DNA of 44,045 nt from NCBI GenBank assembly GCA_927439925.1, contig CAKMKF010000071.1, forward strand, positions 1 through 44,045, written 5' to 3'. Position 1 is the stretch's first letter. Each line of letters begins with the position of its first letter. A program made the translations under genes and the position numbers. Source of the DNA: an uncultured Acholeplasmataceae bacterium. Lineage in GTDB: Bacteria; Bacillota_I; Bacilli_A; Acholeplasmatales; Acholeplasmataceae. The notes beneath the pieces are model-generated. The model was not told the DNA's origin and did no database searches. It saw only the letters and a list, made by a program, of their open reading frames with translations. Positions 1-9,306 of the stretch are shown one piece after another.

Positions 1-216
1 AATGACTTGCTGCAACCAAATGGTTTTTTGTATACGGTGAATGTCCAGAAAAAGTAATGAAGAAACTAAACAATGACAATAAAATGTTTGACACTATATT
101 TTATACTTCTGCTAGAGACTATATGTTTATAGATAACGCACCATTCTTTAGTTTCGTCATTACTTTTTCTGGACATTCACCGTATACAAAAAACCATTTG
201 GTTGCAGCAAGTCATT
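1..216. repeat. Fold-back inverted repeat at window start
   Basis: Bases 1-60 are the exact reverse complement of bases 157-216. The pairing continues with single mismatches at 61 and 71, so 62-70 also pairs with 147-155. The right arm is normal coding sequence of the LtaS-type gene, so the left arm is the displaced copy. A perfect 60-bp arm at the very edge of the sequence, with a short homology at the switch point, fits a chimeric fold-back from amplification or assembly better than a biological hairpin. A real inverted duplication cannot be excluded from sequence alone. Confidence 0.9.
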
Positions 217-764
217 TAGAGAAGATAGAAGATTATTATGGCGATACAATACCTGAATCAATAAAGTATTATCTAGCTACTCAATTAGAATTAGATGAAA
301 TGATTGGAATGTTACTAGAAGATTTAGATAGTCAAGGTATTCTTGATGATACCGTCATTTTGTTATCAGGAGATCATTACCCATATACAATGAATCAAGA
401 TATTTATGAATCCTATACAGGCATAACAGAGTATCATTTAAAACATAAAGGAAATCTTTATATATGGAGTAATGGATTGTTAAATCAAGATGTAACAGCA
501 CTTTCCACTTCATTTGATATTCTACCGATGATTAACAACATGTTTGGCCTAGAAGGAAATTATAATCATTATATAGGCAATGACATCTTTGGGACATCAG
601 GCAATTTCGTATTATATAAGAATTACGCACTTTTTGATGGATCAAATTACATGATGCTGGAAGACTCATCAATTGATGGAAACGGATTAATGGTTCAAGC
701 AACACTTTATTATCAAGTATCGAAGAAAATTCTAAGAACCAATTATTTTAAGTTCAATGGATAG
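57..764 (+). CDS. LtaS-type lipoteichoic-acid synthase/sulfatase-fold phosphoglycerol transferase, C-terminal part
   Basis: This is the catalytic C-terminal part of an LtaS-like sulfatase-fold enzyme, which in the family transfers glycerol phosphate from phosphatidylglycerol to membrane-anchored polymers on the outer face. Visible family motifs are the histidine-containing TFSGHSPY near residue 40 and the metal-site Asp-His in LLSGDHYPY near residue 105. The N-terminal membrane helices and the segment with the nucleophilic threonine are missing. The ATG at 57 lies in the inverted copy of bases 157-216, so the start is not genuine; native sequence begins around 62. Family members are usually 550-700 residues, so more than half is absent. 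It is best read as a gene truncated by the sequence edge rather than a short functional protein. The family is clear; which subfamily (LTA synthase, primase or another sulfatase) is not. Confidence 0.8.
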   Translation: MKKLNNDNKMFDTIFYTSARDYMFIDNAPFFSFVITFSGHSPYTKNHLVAASHLEKIEDYYGDTIPESIKYYLATQLELDEMIGMLLEDLDSQGILDDTVILLSGDHYPYTMNQDIYESYTGITEYHLKHKGNLYIWSNGLLNQDVTALSTSFDILPMINNMFGLEGNYNHYIGNDIFGTSGNFVLYKNYALFDGSNYMMLEDSSIDGNGLMVQATLYYQVSKKILRTNYFKFNG

Positions 765-774
765 AGGTGAAATG

Positions 775-1782
775 ATGAAAATAATCATTGTCGGTGGTAC
801 TGGTTTACTTGGTTCTGCAGCTGCTAAATTAATGATTGAAAATGGCCATGAAGTTGAAGCACTATCTCTTCCACCAATCCCAAGTGAACTTGATCTTCCT
901 AAAGAAATGATTATTCATTTAAACAACTATACAACGATGAGTGATCTTGAAATTGAAAGTATTTTTAAAGAAAAAGATGCCTTCGTTTTTGCTGCTGGAG
1001 TTGATGAAAGAGTTGAGTTTGAAGCACCTGTTTACAAAGCATACGAAATGTATAATATTAAGCCTTTAGAACGCATGCTGAAAATAGCTAAAAAGGTTGG
1101 GATAAAACATGCAGTCATTCTAGGTTCATACTTCTCTTACTTTGCAAAACTGTGGAAACATATGGATTTAGAAAAACATCATCCATATATAAGAAGCAGA
1201 CTAGAACAAGAACGTGTTTCTCTATCTTTTGCAGATGAAAATTTCTATGTGAATGTTTTAGAATTGCCTTATATATTTGGAATCCAAAAAGGAAGAAAAC
1301 CGGTTTGGTCGATCTTTATTGAACAGTTCGAAAAACCAAAAACTATTTTGTTTCCAAAGGGTGGAACTAGCATGGTTACAGTCCATCAAGTTGCGCATGC
1401 AATTTACCATTCACTTCTTTATGGAGAAATGAAAAAATGCTATCCAATCGGATATTTTAATATGAAATGGAAAGTACTCATCAAAAAGGTTTTAAATGCA
1501 ATGGAAATGCCAAATAAGAAAGTCATAACTGTCCCAAACTTTTTAGCTTTAATTGGCTTTGTTAGGCTAAATAAAGAATATAAGAAAAAAGGAATAGAAC
1601 CAGGGTTATCCCCAATTCAATTCCTTAAATTAATGTCTAAAAAAACATTCATTTCTAGTGATTTGTCTCATCAATTAAAGCTACCAAATGATGATATAAA
1701 TCAAGCAATATTTGATTCAATTTCATATGCATATCAAATTCATCAAACAAATTTGGATGTGCTTGAAATGAAGGCTAAATGA
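775..1782 (+). CDS. NAD-dependent epimerase/dehydratase, extended SDR family
   Basis: The protein opens with a Rossmann dinucleotide-binding fold, GGTGLLG at residues 7-13, typical of extended short-chain dehydrogenase/reductases that act on nucleotide sugars or similar substrates. The usual catalytic Tyr-x-x-x-Lys appears as YIRSR, with Arg in place of Lys, so it may be an atypical SDR with altered chemistry. An in-frame ATG at 757 overlaps the upstream gene, but AGAGGTGA at 763-770 sits four bases before the ATG at 775, the spacing used by other genes here, so 775 was chosen. It follows the LtaS-type gene closely and converges with the next gene across three bases. A second SDR at 33543 is only distantly similar. 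Substrate unknown. Confidence 0.8.
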   Translation: MKIIIVGGTGLLGSAAAKLMIENGHEVEALSLPPIPSELDLPKEMIIHLNNYTTMSDLEIESIFKEKDAFVFAAGVDERVEFEAPVYKAYEMYNIKPLERMLKIAKKVGIKHAVILGSYFSYFAKLWKHMDLEKHHPYIRSRLEQERVSLSFADENFYVNVLELPYIFGIQKGRKPVWSIFIEQFEKPKTILFPKGGTSMVTVHQVAHAIYHSLLYGEMKKCYPIGYFNMKWKVLIKKVLNAMEMPNKKVITVPNFLALIGFVRLNKEYKKKGIEPGLSPIQFLKLMSKKTFISSDLSHQLKLPNDDINQAIFDSISYAYQIHQTNLDVLEMKAK

Positions 1783-1785
1783 TTG

Positions 1786-2634
1786 TTATTTGTTCACAAT
1801 TCTAGGCATTTCAGTCAGTGTAAAATTCGCTGAGTTAATGCGGTAAGTGTTTGTTCCATCACCTTCAATTTGCTCAGGATTGGTGAAATAGAGTTCACTA
1901 TTTCCTTTAACCTTAACATTGAGTAAACTGGTTATATTAATATAAATTTTGATTTTTGAAAAGATATTAATTAAGCTTGGATTATAGAAAACACTGTTAT
2001 TTTTGATAACCAAATTAATGATAACATTGTTTCTTTTTGTATGCTCATTATAAAGTAAAAATGCTCTACTTTCGTGCTCTGAAGGAGGTGTAATAAACTC
2101 GTAATTTACACCATTTCTTTCGAATCTTAGTTTATCAAAAGTGATACTAGAAATAATCTTTCCTTCAATGACACGGAATGGAATTTTTACTGAAACAAAT
2201 CGATAGTTTTCTGGATGGTTATAGACATCTTCTTCATTTAAATCCTCTTCAATCATATGAAAAATCATACTTCTTCTTTGCACAAGTCTTTCTACATATC
2301 TTTCTGATTCTGCATAGATTAGCATACGATCCATAAACTCAATAATTGAGTAATTTGAAGAAGCAAATTGTTGTTCCCGAAATAACTCTGCACGACGGTT
2401 TGTATCATCATTGATTTTACCTACCGTTCTATTATGTAGTAAGATTAGCAAGCTAAAAAGCATACTCGATAAGAATGACGCAAACGCAACAAAGACAGTT
2501 GCGACACGAATACCGATGACATTAAACATCTGGTCAAGTTCATCACCATAAAGGAGCATTAATACAGCTACGAGGAATACCGTAGATCCAGCTAGTCCCA
2601 TTACATATATAATTATATTCTTACCGTTTTTCAC
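1786..2634 (-). CDS. Membrane protein of unknown function, two N-terminal helices
   Basis: I do not recognise this family. The 282-residue protein has two hydrophobic segments, about residues 8-29 and 42-67, then a charged likely helical stretch (about 70-130) and a C-terminal half rich in beta-type sequence with several aromatic and Asn residues. The topology suggests a membrane-anchored protein with a large soluble domain, probably cytoplasmic. The start used is a GTG with only a weak ribosome binding site; an ATG twelve codons in is an alternative but would cut into the first helix. It is convergent with the SDR gene and divergent from the glycerol operon. Confidence 0.7.
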   Translation of the reverse strand: MKNGKNIIIYVMGLAGSTVFLVAVLMLLYGDELDQMFNVIGIRVATVFVAFASFLSSMLFSLLILLHNRTVGKINDDTNRRAELFREQQFASSNYSIIEFMDRMLIYAESERYVERLVQRRSMIFHMIEEDLNEEDVYNHPENYRFVSVKIPFRVIEGKIISSITFDKLRFERNGVNYEFITPPSEHESRAFLLYNEHTKRNNVIINLVIKNNSVFYNPSLINIFSKIKIYINITSLLNVKVKGNSELYFTNPEQIEGDGTNTYRINSANFTLTEMPRIVNK

Positions 2635-2723
2635 TCAATTCACTAACTTTCTTAATAATCTTGTTCTCATATTATATCACCAATTCATAAAAAATAAGCA
2701 ATAGTTATGTTATGAAAACAAAC

Positions 2724-2752
2724 TTGACATTTTTCATGAAAAGACTTATAAT
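2724..2752 (+). promoter_or_regulatory. Consensus sigma-70-type promoter of the glycerol operon
   Basis: TTGACA at 2724-2729 and TATAAT at 2747-2752 are separated by exactly 17 bases, a full match to the vegetative promoter consensus. It points at glpP and the genes behind it. With such a strong promoter, control is expected after initiation, which fits the antiterminator protein encoded first. Confidence 0.9.
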
Positions 2753-2773
2753 CAAAGTGTAACTTAAGAAAAG

Positions 2774-2824
2774 CCAAGAGAGTTAGAGCGAGGTCAAAAA
2801 ATGCTGATTCATTAGCCTTTTTGC
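2774..2824 (+). promoter_or_regulatory. glpP leader: CCAAGAGAG motif plus attenuator hairpin
   Basis: The untranslated leader has CCAAGAGAG at 2774-2782. Downstream is a hairpin with AAAAATGCT (2797-2805) pairing with AGCCTTTTT (2814-2822), one mismatch, followed by a pyrimidine-rich stretch. The same CCAAGAGAG occurs before the GlpA-like gene. A repeated RNA motif before terminator-like hairpins in an operon that starts with glpP suggests GlpP binding sites. The hairpin here is weaker than the second one. Confidence 0.55.
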
Positions 2825-2857
2825 TTTGCTATTTGTTTTAAATAAGGAGGGTTCTAT

Positions 2858-3397
2858 ATGAATCAACAAGTCATTCCTGCGATTAGTAATTATGCTGACT
2901 TTAAGAAGTTTATATCACTTCCATTAACATATGGTATCCTGATGAATTTTCAACTTGCACAACTTCCAGATTTAATAAAAATCATGAAGGATAATAAGAA
3001 AAAGGTCTTCATACATTCCGAATTAATTAAAGGTCTTTCTGCTGATGAGTTTGGAGCAATCTATTTAATTCAGACTCTAGAAGTTGATGGAATCATTTCA
3101 TCTAAACCTAAAGTCATTGAGATTTGTAAAAAAAGAGGAGTTACTGGAGTATTTCGATTCTTCTTAAAAGATTCGATATCCTTACGCCAAAGTCTGGACT
3201 TAACAGAAAAATTATCTCCAGATTATTTAGAAATACTTCCTGCATTATCCACCGAAATTATTCCAGATATCAGAAAGTACACAAATGCTAAAATATGGAT
3301 GGGTGGGCTAATTAAAGATAAAAACCAAATTTTGAAATGTTTAAGTGCCGGTGCAGTGGCAGTAACATCTAGTAACCCTGAATTCTGGATTTTGTAA
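2858..3397 (+). CDS. glpP: Glycerol-3-phosphate-responsive antiterminator GlpP
   Basis: The 179-residue sequence matches the GlpP family throughout in length and pattern. It has a small TIM-barrel-like fold with LMNFQLAQLPDLI near residue 30, FIHSELIKGLS near 50, DGIISSKP near 77 and a C-terminal WMGGLIKDK and AVTSSNPEFW. In Bacillus, GlpP with bound glycerol-3-phosphate binds leader RNA and prevents termination before glp genes. Here it heads the operon and has AAGGAGG just before its ATG. Two leaders carrying a common CCAAGAGAG motif and terminator hairpins lie on either side of it, so it probably controls both itself and the downstream catabolic genes. Confidence 0.92.
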   Translation: MNQQVIPAISNYADFKKFISLPLTYGILMNFQLAQLPDLIKIMKDNKKKVFIHSELIKGLSADEFGAIYLIQTLEVDGIISSKPKVIEICKKRGVTGVFRFFLKDSISLRQSLDLTEKLSPDYLEILPALSTEIIPDIRKYTNAKIWMGGLIKDKNQILKCLSAGAVAVTSSNPEFWIL

Positions 3398-3424
3398 GTA
3401 AAAACAATTTAATCAAAAAAGAGA

Positions 3425-3470
3425 CCAAGAGAGAAAAAATAATATAAATTTGTTTTTTCTCTTTTTAAAT
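3425..3470 (+). terminator. Rho-independent terminator overlapping putative GlpP RNA site
   Basis: AGAGAAAAAA at 3430-3439 pairs perfectly with TTTTTTCTCT at 3453-3462 and is followed by a U tract, a classical intrinsic terminator. CCAAGAGAG (3425-3433) overlaps the 5' arm, so protein bound there would block the hairpin. This is the arrangement expected for conditional antitermination ahead of the glycerol-3-phosphate oxidation genes. Confidence 0.8.
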
Positions 3471-3485
3471 TTTTAGGAGGCTATT

Positions 3486-4928
3486 ATGATCTATGATTAC
3501 GTAATAATTGGTTCAGGTATTATTGGTTCTTGTGTCGCAAGAGAACTATCGAAGTATCAAACAAAAGTCTTAGTTTTAGAAAAAGAAAATGATGCTGCGA
3601 ACGGTCAAACCATTGCGAACAGTGCGATTATCCATTCAGGCCACGATCCAAAGGAAAATACACTAAAATCAAAGCTATGTGTAGAAGGTAATAAAATGTA
3701 TGACAAAATGGAAAGTGAATTATCAATACCACTCTTAAGGACTGGTGGTTTTGTTGTTGCTAGAGGTGCTGATGAAGAAAAACTGCTTGAATCCTTATAT
3801 CAAAGAGGATTAAGTAATGGTGTTTTAGATATGTCTATTTTGAATTTTGATGAGGCTAAAAAACTTGAACCACTGTTAACTAAAGATGCTACTAAAATCT
3901 TATCTCTTCCCTCTACTAAGGTCACATATCCATGGGAAGTAGCTTTTGCATGTTTAGAAAATGCAATTAAAAATGGTGTTTCTTTTGAAAAGAATAGCGA
4001 AGTTACCGGTATAAAAAAAGTTGATGATATTTTCATCCTTGAAATTAATTATAAAACTCAAGTTCAAGCAAGAAATGTTATAAATGCAGCTGGTGTCTTT
4101 GCAGATCAAATAGCTTATATGATTGAAAAAGACATCAAATATCAAATTAAACCAAGAAAAGGAGAGTATCTAGTTTTAGATAGAAAAGCTAAAAATTTAT
4201 ATAATCACGTTCTTTATGCACTTCCAACAAGTCAAGGAAAAGGTGTCTTGGTTGTACCTCAAGTTCATGGAAATGTCTTAATTGGTCCTACTTCTTCACT
4301 TCTTGATGACAAATCATTAGTTTCTAATACATCAAGTGGTATAAAACAAATTCAAACAGACGTCAAAAGATTAGTAGATCATGTCCCTTATGAACTGAAC
4401 ATCAGAACTTTTGCAGGTATTCGAGCATCTTCAACATTTGAGGATTTTTATATAAAGGAATCAATTGAGTATAAAGGATTCTATCATGTAGCAGGTATTG
4501 ATTCTCCTGGGTTAACTGCAGCACCTGCAATAGCGAAATATCTTATAGAACAAGTCATCAGTGAGAAACTAATCAAAAATGAAAACTTTGATCCTATACG
4601 TTTGAAAAAGAAAACATTTTATAAGATGAAAGATGAAGAAATGAAAAAAGCAATTCAAGAGAATAAAGCGTATGGAAATATAATATGCAAATGCGAAAAA
4701 ATTACTGAAGCTGAAATCGTCGATGCAATCCATTCAACAATAGGTAATGATACCATTAAAGGAATAAGGAAACGCGCGCGCGCGGGAAGTGGGCTTTGTC
4801 AAGGTGGATATTGTGAGGGTTTAGTATTAAAAATTATTGCTAGAGAAACCAAACAACCACTTAATCAAATTAACTATTATAGTCTAGATACACCTATCTT
4901 AGTTAAAGAAACGAAGGTGAAATCATGA
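3486..4928 (+). CDS. FAD-dependent glycerol-3-phosphate dehydrogenase, GlpA-like with BFD iron-sulfur domain
   Basis: An FAD-binding DAO-type oxidoreductase begins with GSGIIGSCVAREL at residues 9-21. The C-terminal domain has the BFD-type [2Fe-2S] pattern: C401-x-C403 and C438-QGGY-C443. This architecture matches the GlpA-like protein found with glpK and DUF1667 genes in Thermotoga and clostridia, where it oxidises glycerol-3-phosphate to dihydroxyacetone phosphate. The stop overlaps the next start as ATGA at 4925-4928, indicating translational coupling. Its own leader carries the conditional terminator described at 3425-3470. A run of six CG dinucleotides at 4773-4784 encodes Arg-Ala-Arg-Ala just before the cysteine pair and is unlike the surrounding AT-rich codon use. 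Confidence 0.88.
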   Translation: MIYDYVIIGSGIIGSCVARELSKYQTKVLVLEKENDAANGQTIANSAIIHSGHDPKENTLKSKLCVEGNKMYDKMESELSIPLLRTGGFVVARGADEEKLLESLYQRGLSNGVLDMSILNFDEAKKLEPLLTKDATKILSLPSTKVTYPWEVAFACLENAIKNGVSFEKNSEVTGIKKVDDIFILEINYKTQVQARNVINAAGVFADQIAYMIEKDIKYQIKPRKGEYLVLDRKAKNLYNHVLYALPTSQGKGVLVVPQVHGNVLIGPTSSLLDDKSLVSNTSSGIKQIQTDVKRLVDHVPYELNIRTFAGIRASSTFEDFYIKESIEYKGFYHVAGIDSPGLTAAPAIAKYLIEQVISEKLIKNENFDPIRLKKKTFYKMKDEEMKKAIQENKAYGNIICKCEKITEAEIVDAIHSTIGNDTIKGIRKRARAGSGLCQGGYCEGLVLKIIARETKQPLNQINYYSLDTPILVKETKVKS

Positions 4929-6181
4929 GAGTCGATATCGCGGTTATTGGTGGAGGTGCTGCTGGTTTATCAGCAGCTCTAGAAGCTTCAAAATCGAATC
5001 TAAAGATCTTGATTATTGAAAGAGAACTAGAATTAGGTGGAATATTAAACCAATGTATTCATACAGGTTTTGGTTTAGAAGTTTTTCATGAAGAACTAAC
5101 TGGACCAGAATATGCAGCTAGATTTATTGATCTATTAAGAGATAAAAACATAACTGTCATGCTTCACACAACAGTTGTTGATATCGTAAAAAATGAAGAT
5201 TTTGAAATTAAAACATCGAGTTTAAAAAATGGACTAAAAATTATAGAAGCAAGAGCAGTGATCCTATCAAGTGGTTGTTATGAAAGAACTCGAGGTGCAT
5301 TAATGATTCCTGGTGAAAGACCAAAAGGAATCATGTCTGCAGGAACTGCACAAAGATATTTAAATATAGATGGATACTTAGTTGGAAAAGATGTTTTCAT
5401 TTTAGGAAGTGGAGATATTGGATTAATCATGGCTAGACGAATGACTTTAGAAGGTGCTAAAGTTCATGGAGTTGCAGAAATTATGAGCCACTCTAATGGA
5501 CTGAACAGAAATATAGCCCAATGTCTAGAAGATTTTGATATTCCTTTATATCTATCACACACAGTGACAGATATTAAAGGAACGAACAGTTTAGAAGAGA
5601 TAACAATTTCTGAAGTGGATCAAGACTATAAACCTATAATCGGAACTGAAAAAGTTTTTAAAGTGGACACACTTCTACTCTCTGTAGGTTTAATTCCTGA
5701 TATTCAGTTATTTGAGTCATTATCGATAGAAACAAGTAAAATGACTAAAAGTGCACTCGTGAATCAACATTATCAAACAAATATTGATGGACTTTTTGTT
5801 TGTGGTAATGCACTCCATGTTCATGATCTTGTTGATTGGGTAACTAAAGAAAGTGAGCTCGTTGGATTAAAGGCTATGCATTATTGTCTAAATGAGCATC
5901 AAGTCATAAAAGATGAGAAACCAATTCATTTAGGACAATATATCCGCTATACTGTACCACATAAAATTGACTTTAATCAGTTAAGTGAACCTTTTGAAAT
6001 TTCATTTCGCAGTACAATAAAAATGGAAAAAGGTATTTTTAAAATTATTCAAAACGGAAAAGTGATTCGAACAAAAAAAGCGAAATATATCGCACCAGCA
6101 GAAATGGAGAAAATTTTGATCAAGCCATCTGATTTTCTATCAAAAGATGAGATATCTATCGAATTGGAGGAAATTATATGA
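4925..6181 (+). CDS. NAD(P)/FAD-dependent oxidoreductase, GlpB-like partner
   Basis: The protein opens with an FAD-binding motif, IGGGAAGLSAALEA at residues 8-21, and has a second Rossmann motif, LGSGDIGLIMARR, near residue 160. This is the two-nucleotide-fold layout of pyridine nucleotide-disulfide-type oxidoreductases. It lacks a clear CxxxxC redox disulfide; the segment GGILNQCIHTGFG near residue 40 has a single Cys. In related operons the protein partners the GlpA-like flavoprotein and DUF1667 protein, probably moving electrons from glycerol-3-phosphate to NAD(P)+ or a quinone substitute. It is coupled by ATGA overlaps at both ends. The electron acceptor is not shown by the sequence. Confidence 0.82.
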   Translation: MRVDIAVIGGGAAGLSAALEASKSNLKILIIERELELGGILNQCIHTGFGLEVFHEELTGPEYAARFIDLLRDKNITVMLHTTVVDIVKNEDFEIKTSSLKNGLKIIEARAVILSSGCYERTRGALMIPGERPKGIMSAGTAQRYLNIDGYLVGKDVFILGSGDIGLIMARRMTLEGAKVHGVAEIMSHSNGLNRNIAQCLEDFDIPLYLSHTVTDIKGTNSLEEITISEVDQDYKPIIGTEKVFKVDTLLLSVGLIPDIQLFESLSIETSKMTKSALVNQHYQTNIDGLFVCGNALHVHDLVDWVTKESELVGLKAMHYCLNEHQVIKDEKPIHLGQYIRYTVPHKIDFNQLSEPFEISFRSTIKMEKGIFKIIQNGKVIRTKKAKYIAPAEMEKILIKPSDFLSKDEISIELEEII

Positions 6182-6522
6182 AGAAAATGACTTGCATAGT
6201 TTGTCCAGTGGGTTGCCATTTGATCATTGATGAACATCTCAAGGTTTCTGGGAATAAATGCCCAAAAGGTGAAAACTATGCACTTATAGAGATGAAAGAT
6301 CCAAAAAGAGTATTGACTACTACTGTAAGAACAATCAGTTTATTAAATCCTCGTCTACCAGTAAAAACCAACCATCCTATACCTAAAAAGCTACTTTTTC
6401 AGGCACTTAACGAAATAAATGAAATTATCATCTCTAAAGATGTTAAAATAGGAGATGTAATCATATCGAATATTTTAAACACCGATACTGACATTATCGC
6501 AACAAAATCATTAAGTATCTAA
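6178..6522 (+). CDS. DUF1667 small cysteine-motif protein
   Basis: The 114-residue protein has an N-terminal cluster C6-x2-C9-x3-C13 and C28, in CIVCPVGCHL and NKCPKGENY, followed by the family's TVRT and lysine-rich segment with PIPKKLLFQAL near residue 64. This is DUF1667, almost always next to GlpA/GlpB-like flavoproteins and glpK. The four cysteines suggest an iron-sulfur or zinc site, so it may be the small electron-transfer subunit replacing GlpC. Its ATG overlaps the upstream stop, consistent with a stoichiometric complex. Confidence 0.88.
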   Translation: MKKMTCIVCPVGCHLIIDEHLKVSGNKCPKGENYALIEMKDPKRVLTTTVRTISLLNPRLPVKTNHPIPKKLLFQALNEINEIIISKDVKIGDVIISNILNTDTDIIATKSLSI

Positions 6523-6528
6523 ATCTAA

Positions 6529-8037
<1,509 letters not shown>

Positions 8038-8048
8038 AAAGTGTGAAT

Positions 8049-8078
8049 TTGGTTCAATTCTTAAAATAGGTTTATAAT
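8049..8078 (+). promoter_or_regulatory. Likely promoter of the Rieske gene
   Basis: TATAAT at 8073-8078 lies 18 bases after a weak -35, TTGGTT (8049-8054). It would let the Rieske gene be expressed apart from the glycerol operon; there is no terminator between glpK and it, so read-through is also possible. Confidence 0.5.
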
Positions 8079-8105
8079 ACTTATATAGAGGGATGGAGGG
8101 TTCAT

Positions 8106-8429
8106 ATGTTACATTATGCATTAGAATATAACGATTTAGTTAACGAATTTAAGAAAAAAGTTGTGATTGAAGGTACACCTATTATGTTAGCTTTACTCGC
8201 AGATAAAGTATATGCCATTCAAGACAAATGTACACATTTAGGTGGTTCTCTATCTAAAGGTGTTGTTGAAAACACAGAAGTGAAATGCAGATTGCATGGA
8301 GCGAAGTTTGATTTAAAAACTGGAAATGTGGTAGATAAAGCACATATTGGTTTCATCAAAATGCCTACGAAAAAAGCTAAAACATTTAGAACTGAAATTG
8401 TAGATGGTAAAGTTTTTATTGAAATATAG
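8106..8429 (+). CDS. Rieske [2Fe-2S] ferredoxin-like protein
   Basis: This 107-residue single-domain protein has the Rieske ligands C42-T-H44 in KCTHLGG and C61-RL-H64 in VKCRLHGAKF, which bind a [2Fe-2S] cluster with two Cys and two His. No signal peptide or membrane segment is visible, so it is a soluble cytoplasmic electron carrier or oxygenase-ferredoxin type. It follows the glycerol operon by 68 bases and has its own likely promoter. A role as electron acceptor for the GlpA/GlpB-like flavoproteins is possible but only suggested by position. GGAGGG eight bases before the ATG supports the start. Confidence 0.9.
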   Translation: MLHYALEYNDLVNEFKKKVVIEGTPIMLALLADKVYAIQDKCTHLGGSLSKGVVENTEVKCRLHGAKFDLKTGNVVDKAHIGFIKMPTKKAKTFRTEIVDGKVFIEI

Positions 8430-8445
8430 GTCATCATAGAGAAAG

Positions 8446-8472
8446 TAGGCATGTTAATCCATGTCTATTTTT
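8446..8472 (+). terminator. Terminator after the Rieske gene
   Basis: TAGGCATG (8446-8453) pairs with CATGTCTA (8460-8467) with one G-U pair, followed by five T residues. It ends the plus-strand transcript. Confidence 0.6.
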
Positions 8473-8509
8473 ATATAAGAATTTTTTGACTTTTCGAAGT
8501 GAAAGGTAT

Positions 8510-8555
8510 CTATGCAAAAAAACAAACCTCACCAAAAATGGATTGGTTGTTTCTT
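8510..8555 (-). terminator. Possible terminator of the nitroreductase gene
   Basis: On the minus strand AAACAACC and GGTTTGTTT form a stem with one bulged base, followed by a run of T. It lies about 80 bases beyond the nitroreductase stop. The bulge and long loop make this a moderate call. The remaining bases between 8473 and 8629 show nothing else. Confidence 0.4.
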
Positions 8556-8629
8556 TAATAGTACCTGTTCTCTTATTAAGCTATGATTTAGTGTCTAGTT
8601 AATATATCTTTTGGATTCTTATACTAAAC

Positions 8630-9172
8630 TTACGAGTAAATAGTAGTAATATCTTTTGCTTTCTTTCGTGGTTTAGGTTGATTCTTAGATTCAACATAAC
8701 CAACCATAATCAATCCAGCAATGATTTCATTAGTGTTTAGACCAAGAATTTCTTTAAAAAGATCTGACTCTATGTACTTAGGTGTTTTCCAAAAACTACC
8801 ATAACCTTGTTCTTCTAATAATAGTAAAAAGTTTTGAATAACTGCTGATATTGCTTGTAGATCTTCAAGTTCATCAGCATAATCAGTATTTTTAGGCATA
8901 ACAAATGTAACAACCATTGGAGCTTGGAATACCTTCTCCATGTTTTTTTTTATGTCGTCTTTCTGTTCTTCTTTAACTTCATTAAGGTAGTTCTTTAAAA
9001 AATTCGCTTTACCACTACCTTCCAAAATGATAAATCTCCAGGGTTCTCTCATTTTATGATTAGGTGCGTAAACAGAATAATCAAGAAGTTCAATAATATG
9101 ATCAGTCTCAACTTTAGTGGATGTAAACTTATTACTACTGACTCTATTTCTAATAATATCTTTTAAAATCAC
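8630..9172 (-). CDS. Nitroreductase family protein
   Basis: The sequence fits the FMN-dependent nitroreductase family: RNRVSSNKF and HIIELLDYSVYAPNHKMREPW-type N-terminal FMN contacts, LQAISAVIQNFLLLLEEQGYGSFW in the middle and GLIMVGY near the end. Members reduce nitro groups, quinones or flavins with NAD(P)H. An in-frame ATG at 9202 has no ribosome binding site, whereas GAAGGAG lies eight bases before the GTG at 9172, so the GTG start is preferred and gives 180 residues. Such proteins usually act as soluble dimers. The substrate is unknown; the nearby Rieske protein and glp flavoproteins are on the opposite strand and need not be related. Confidence 0.85.
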   Translation of the reverse strand: MILKDIIRNRVSSNKFTSTKVETDHIIELLDYSVYAPNHKMREPWRFIILEGSGKANFLKNYLNEVKEEQKDDIKKNMEKVFQAPMVVTFVMPKNTDYADELEDLQAISAVIQNFLLLLEEQGYGSFWKTPKYIESDLFKEILGLNTNEIIAGLIMVGYVESKNQPKPRKKAKDITTIYS

Positions 9173-9243
9173 GTTAACATCTCCTTCAGTTCTATCATAC
9201 ATCTAAAATCGTTTTATTTCAAAGTACTTGTATTTTGTGCACG

Positions 9244-9283
9244 AAAAAAAGAGTAAAAGGAAAAGAGGCTATCCCTTTTACTC
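9244..9283 (-). terminator. Strong terminator after the small membrane protein
   Basis: A perfect ten-base stem joins GAGTAAAAGG and CCTTTTACTC (9251-9260 with 9274-9283), followed on the minus strand by seven T residues at 9244-9250. It ends transcription of the gene at 9307-9726 and perhaps of the whole minus-strand group from 10743. Confidence 0.9.
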
Positions 9284-9306
9284 TAAGGGAGTAATGCAGT
9301 ATTTTA

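Noticed and set aside
3800-4145. Minus-strand open frames inside the GlpA-like gene
   Set aside because: They are shadows of a clear flavoprotein gene and have no start signals or recognisable motifs.
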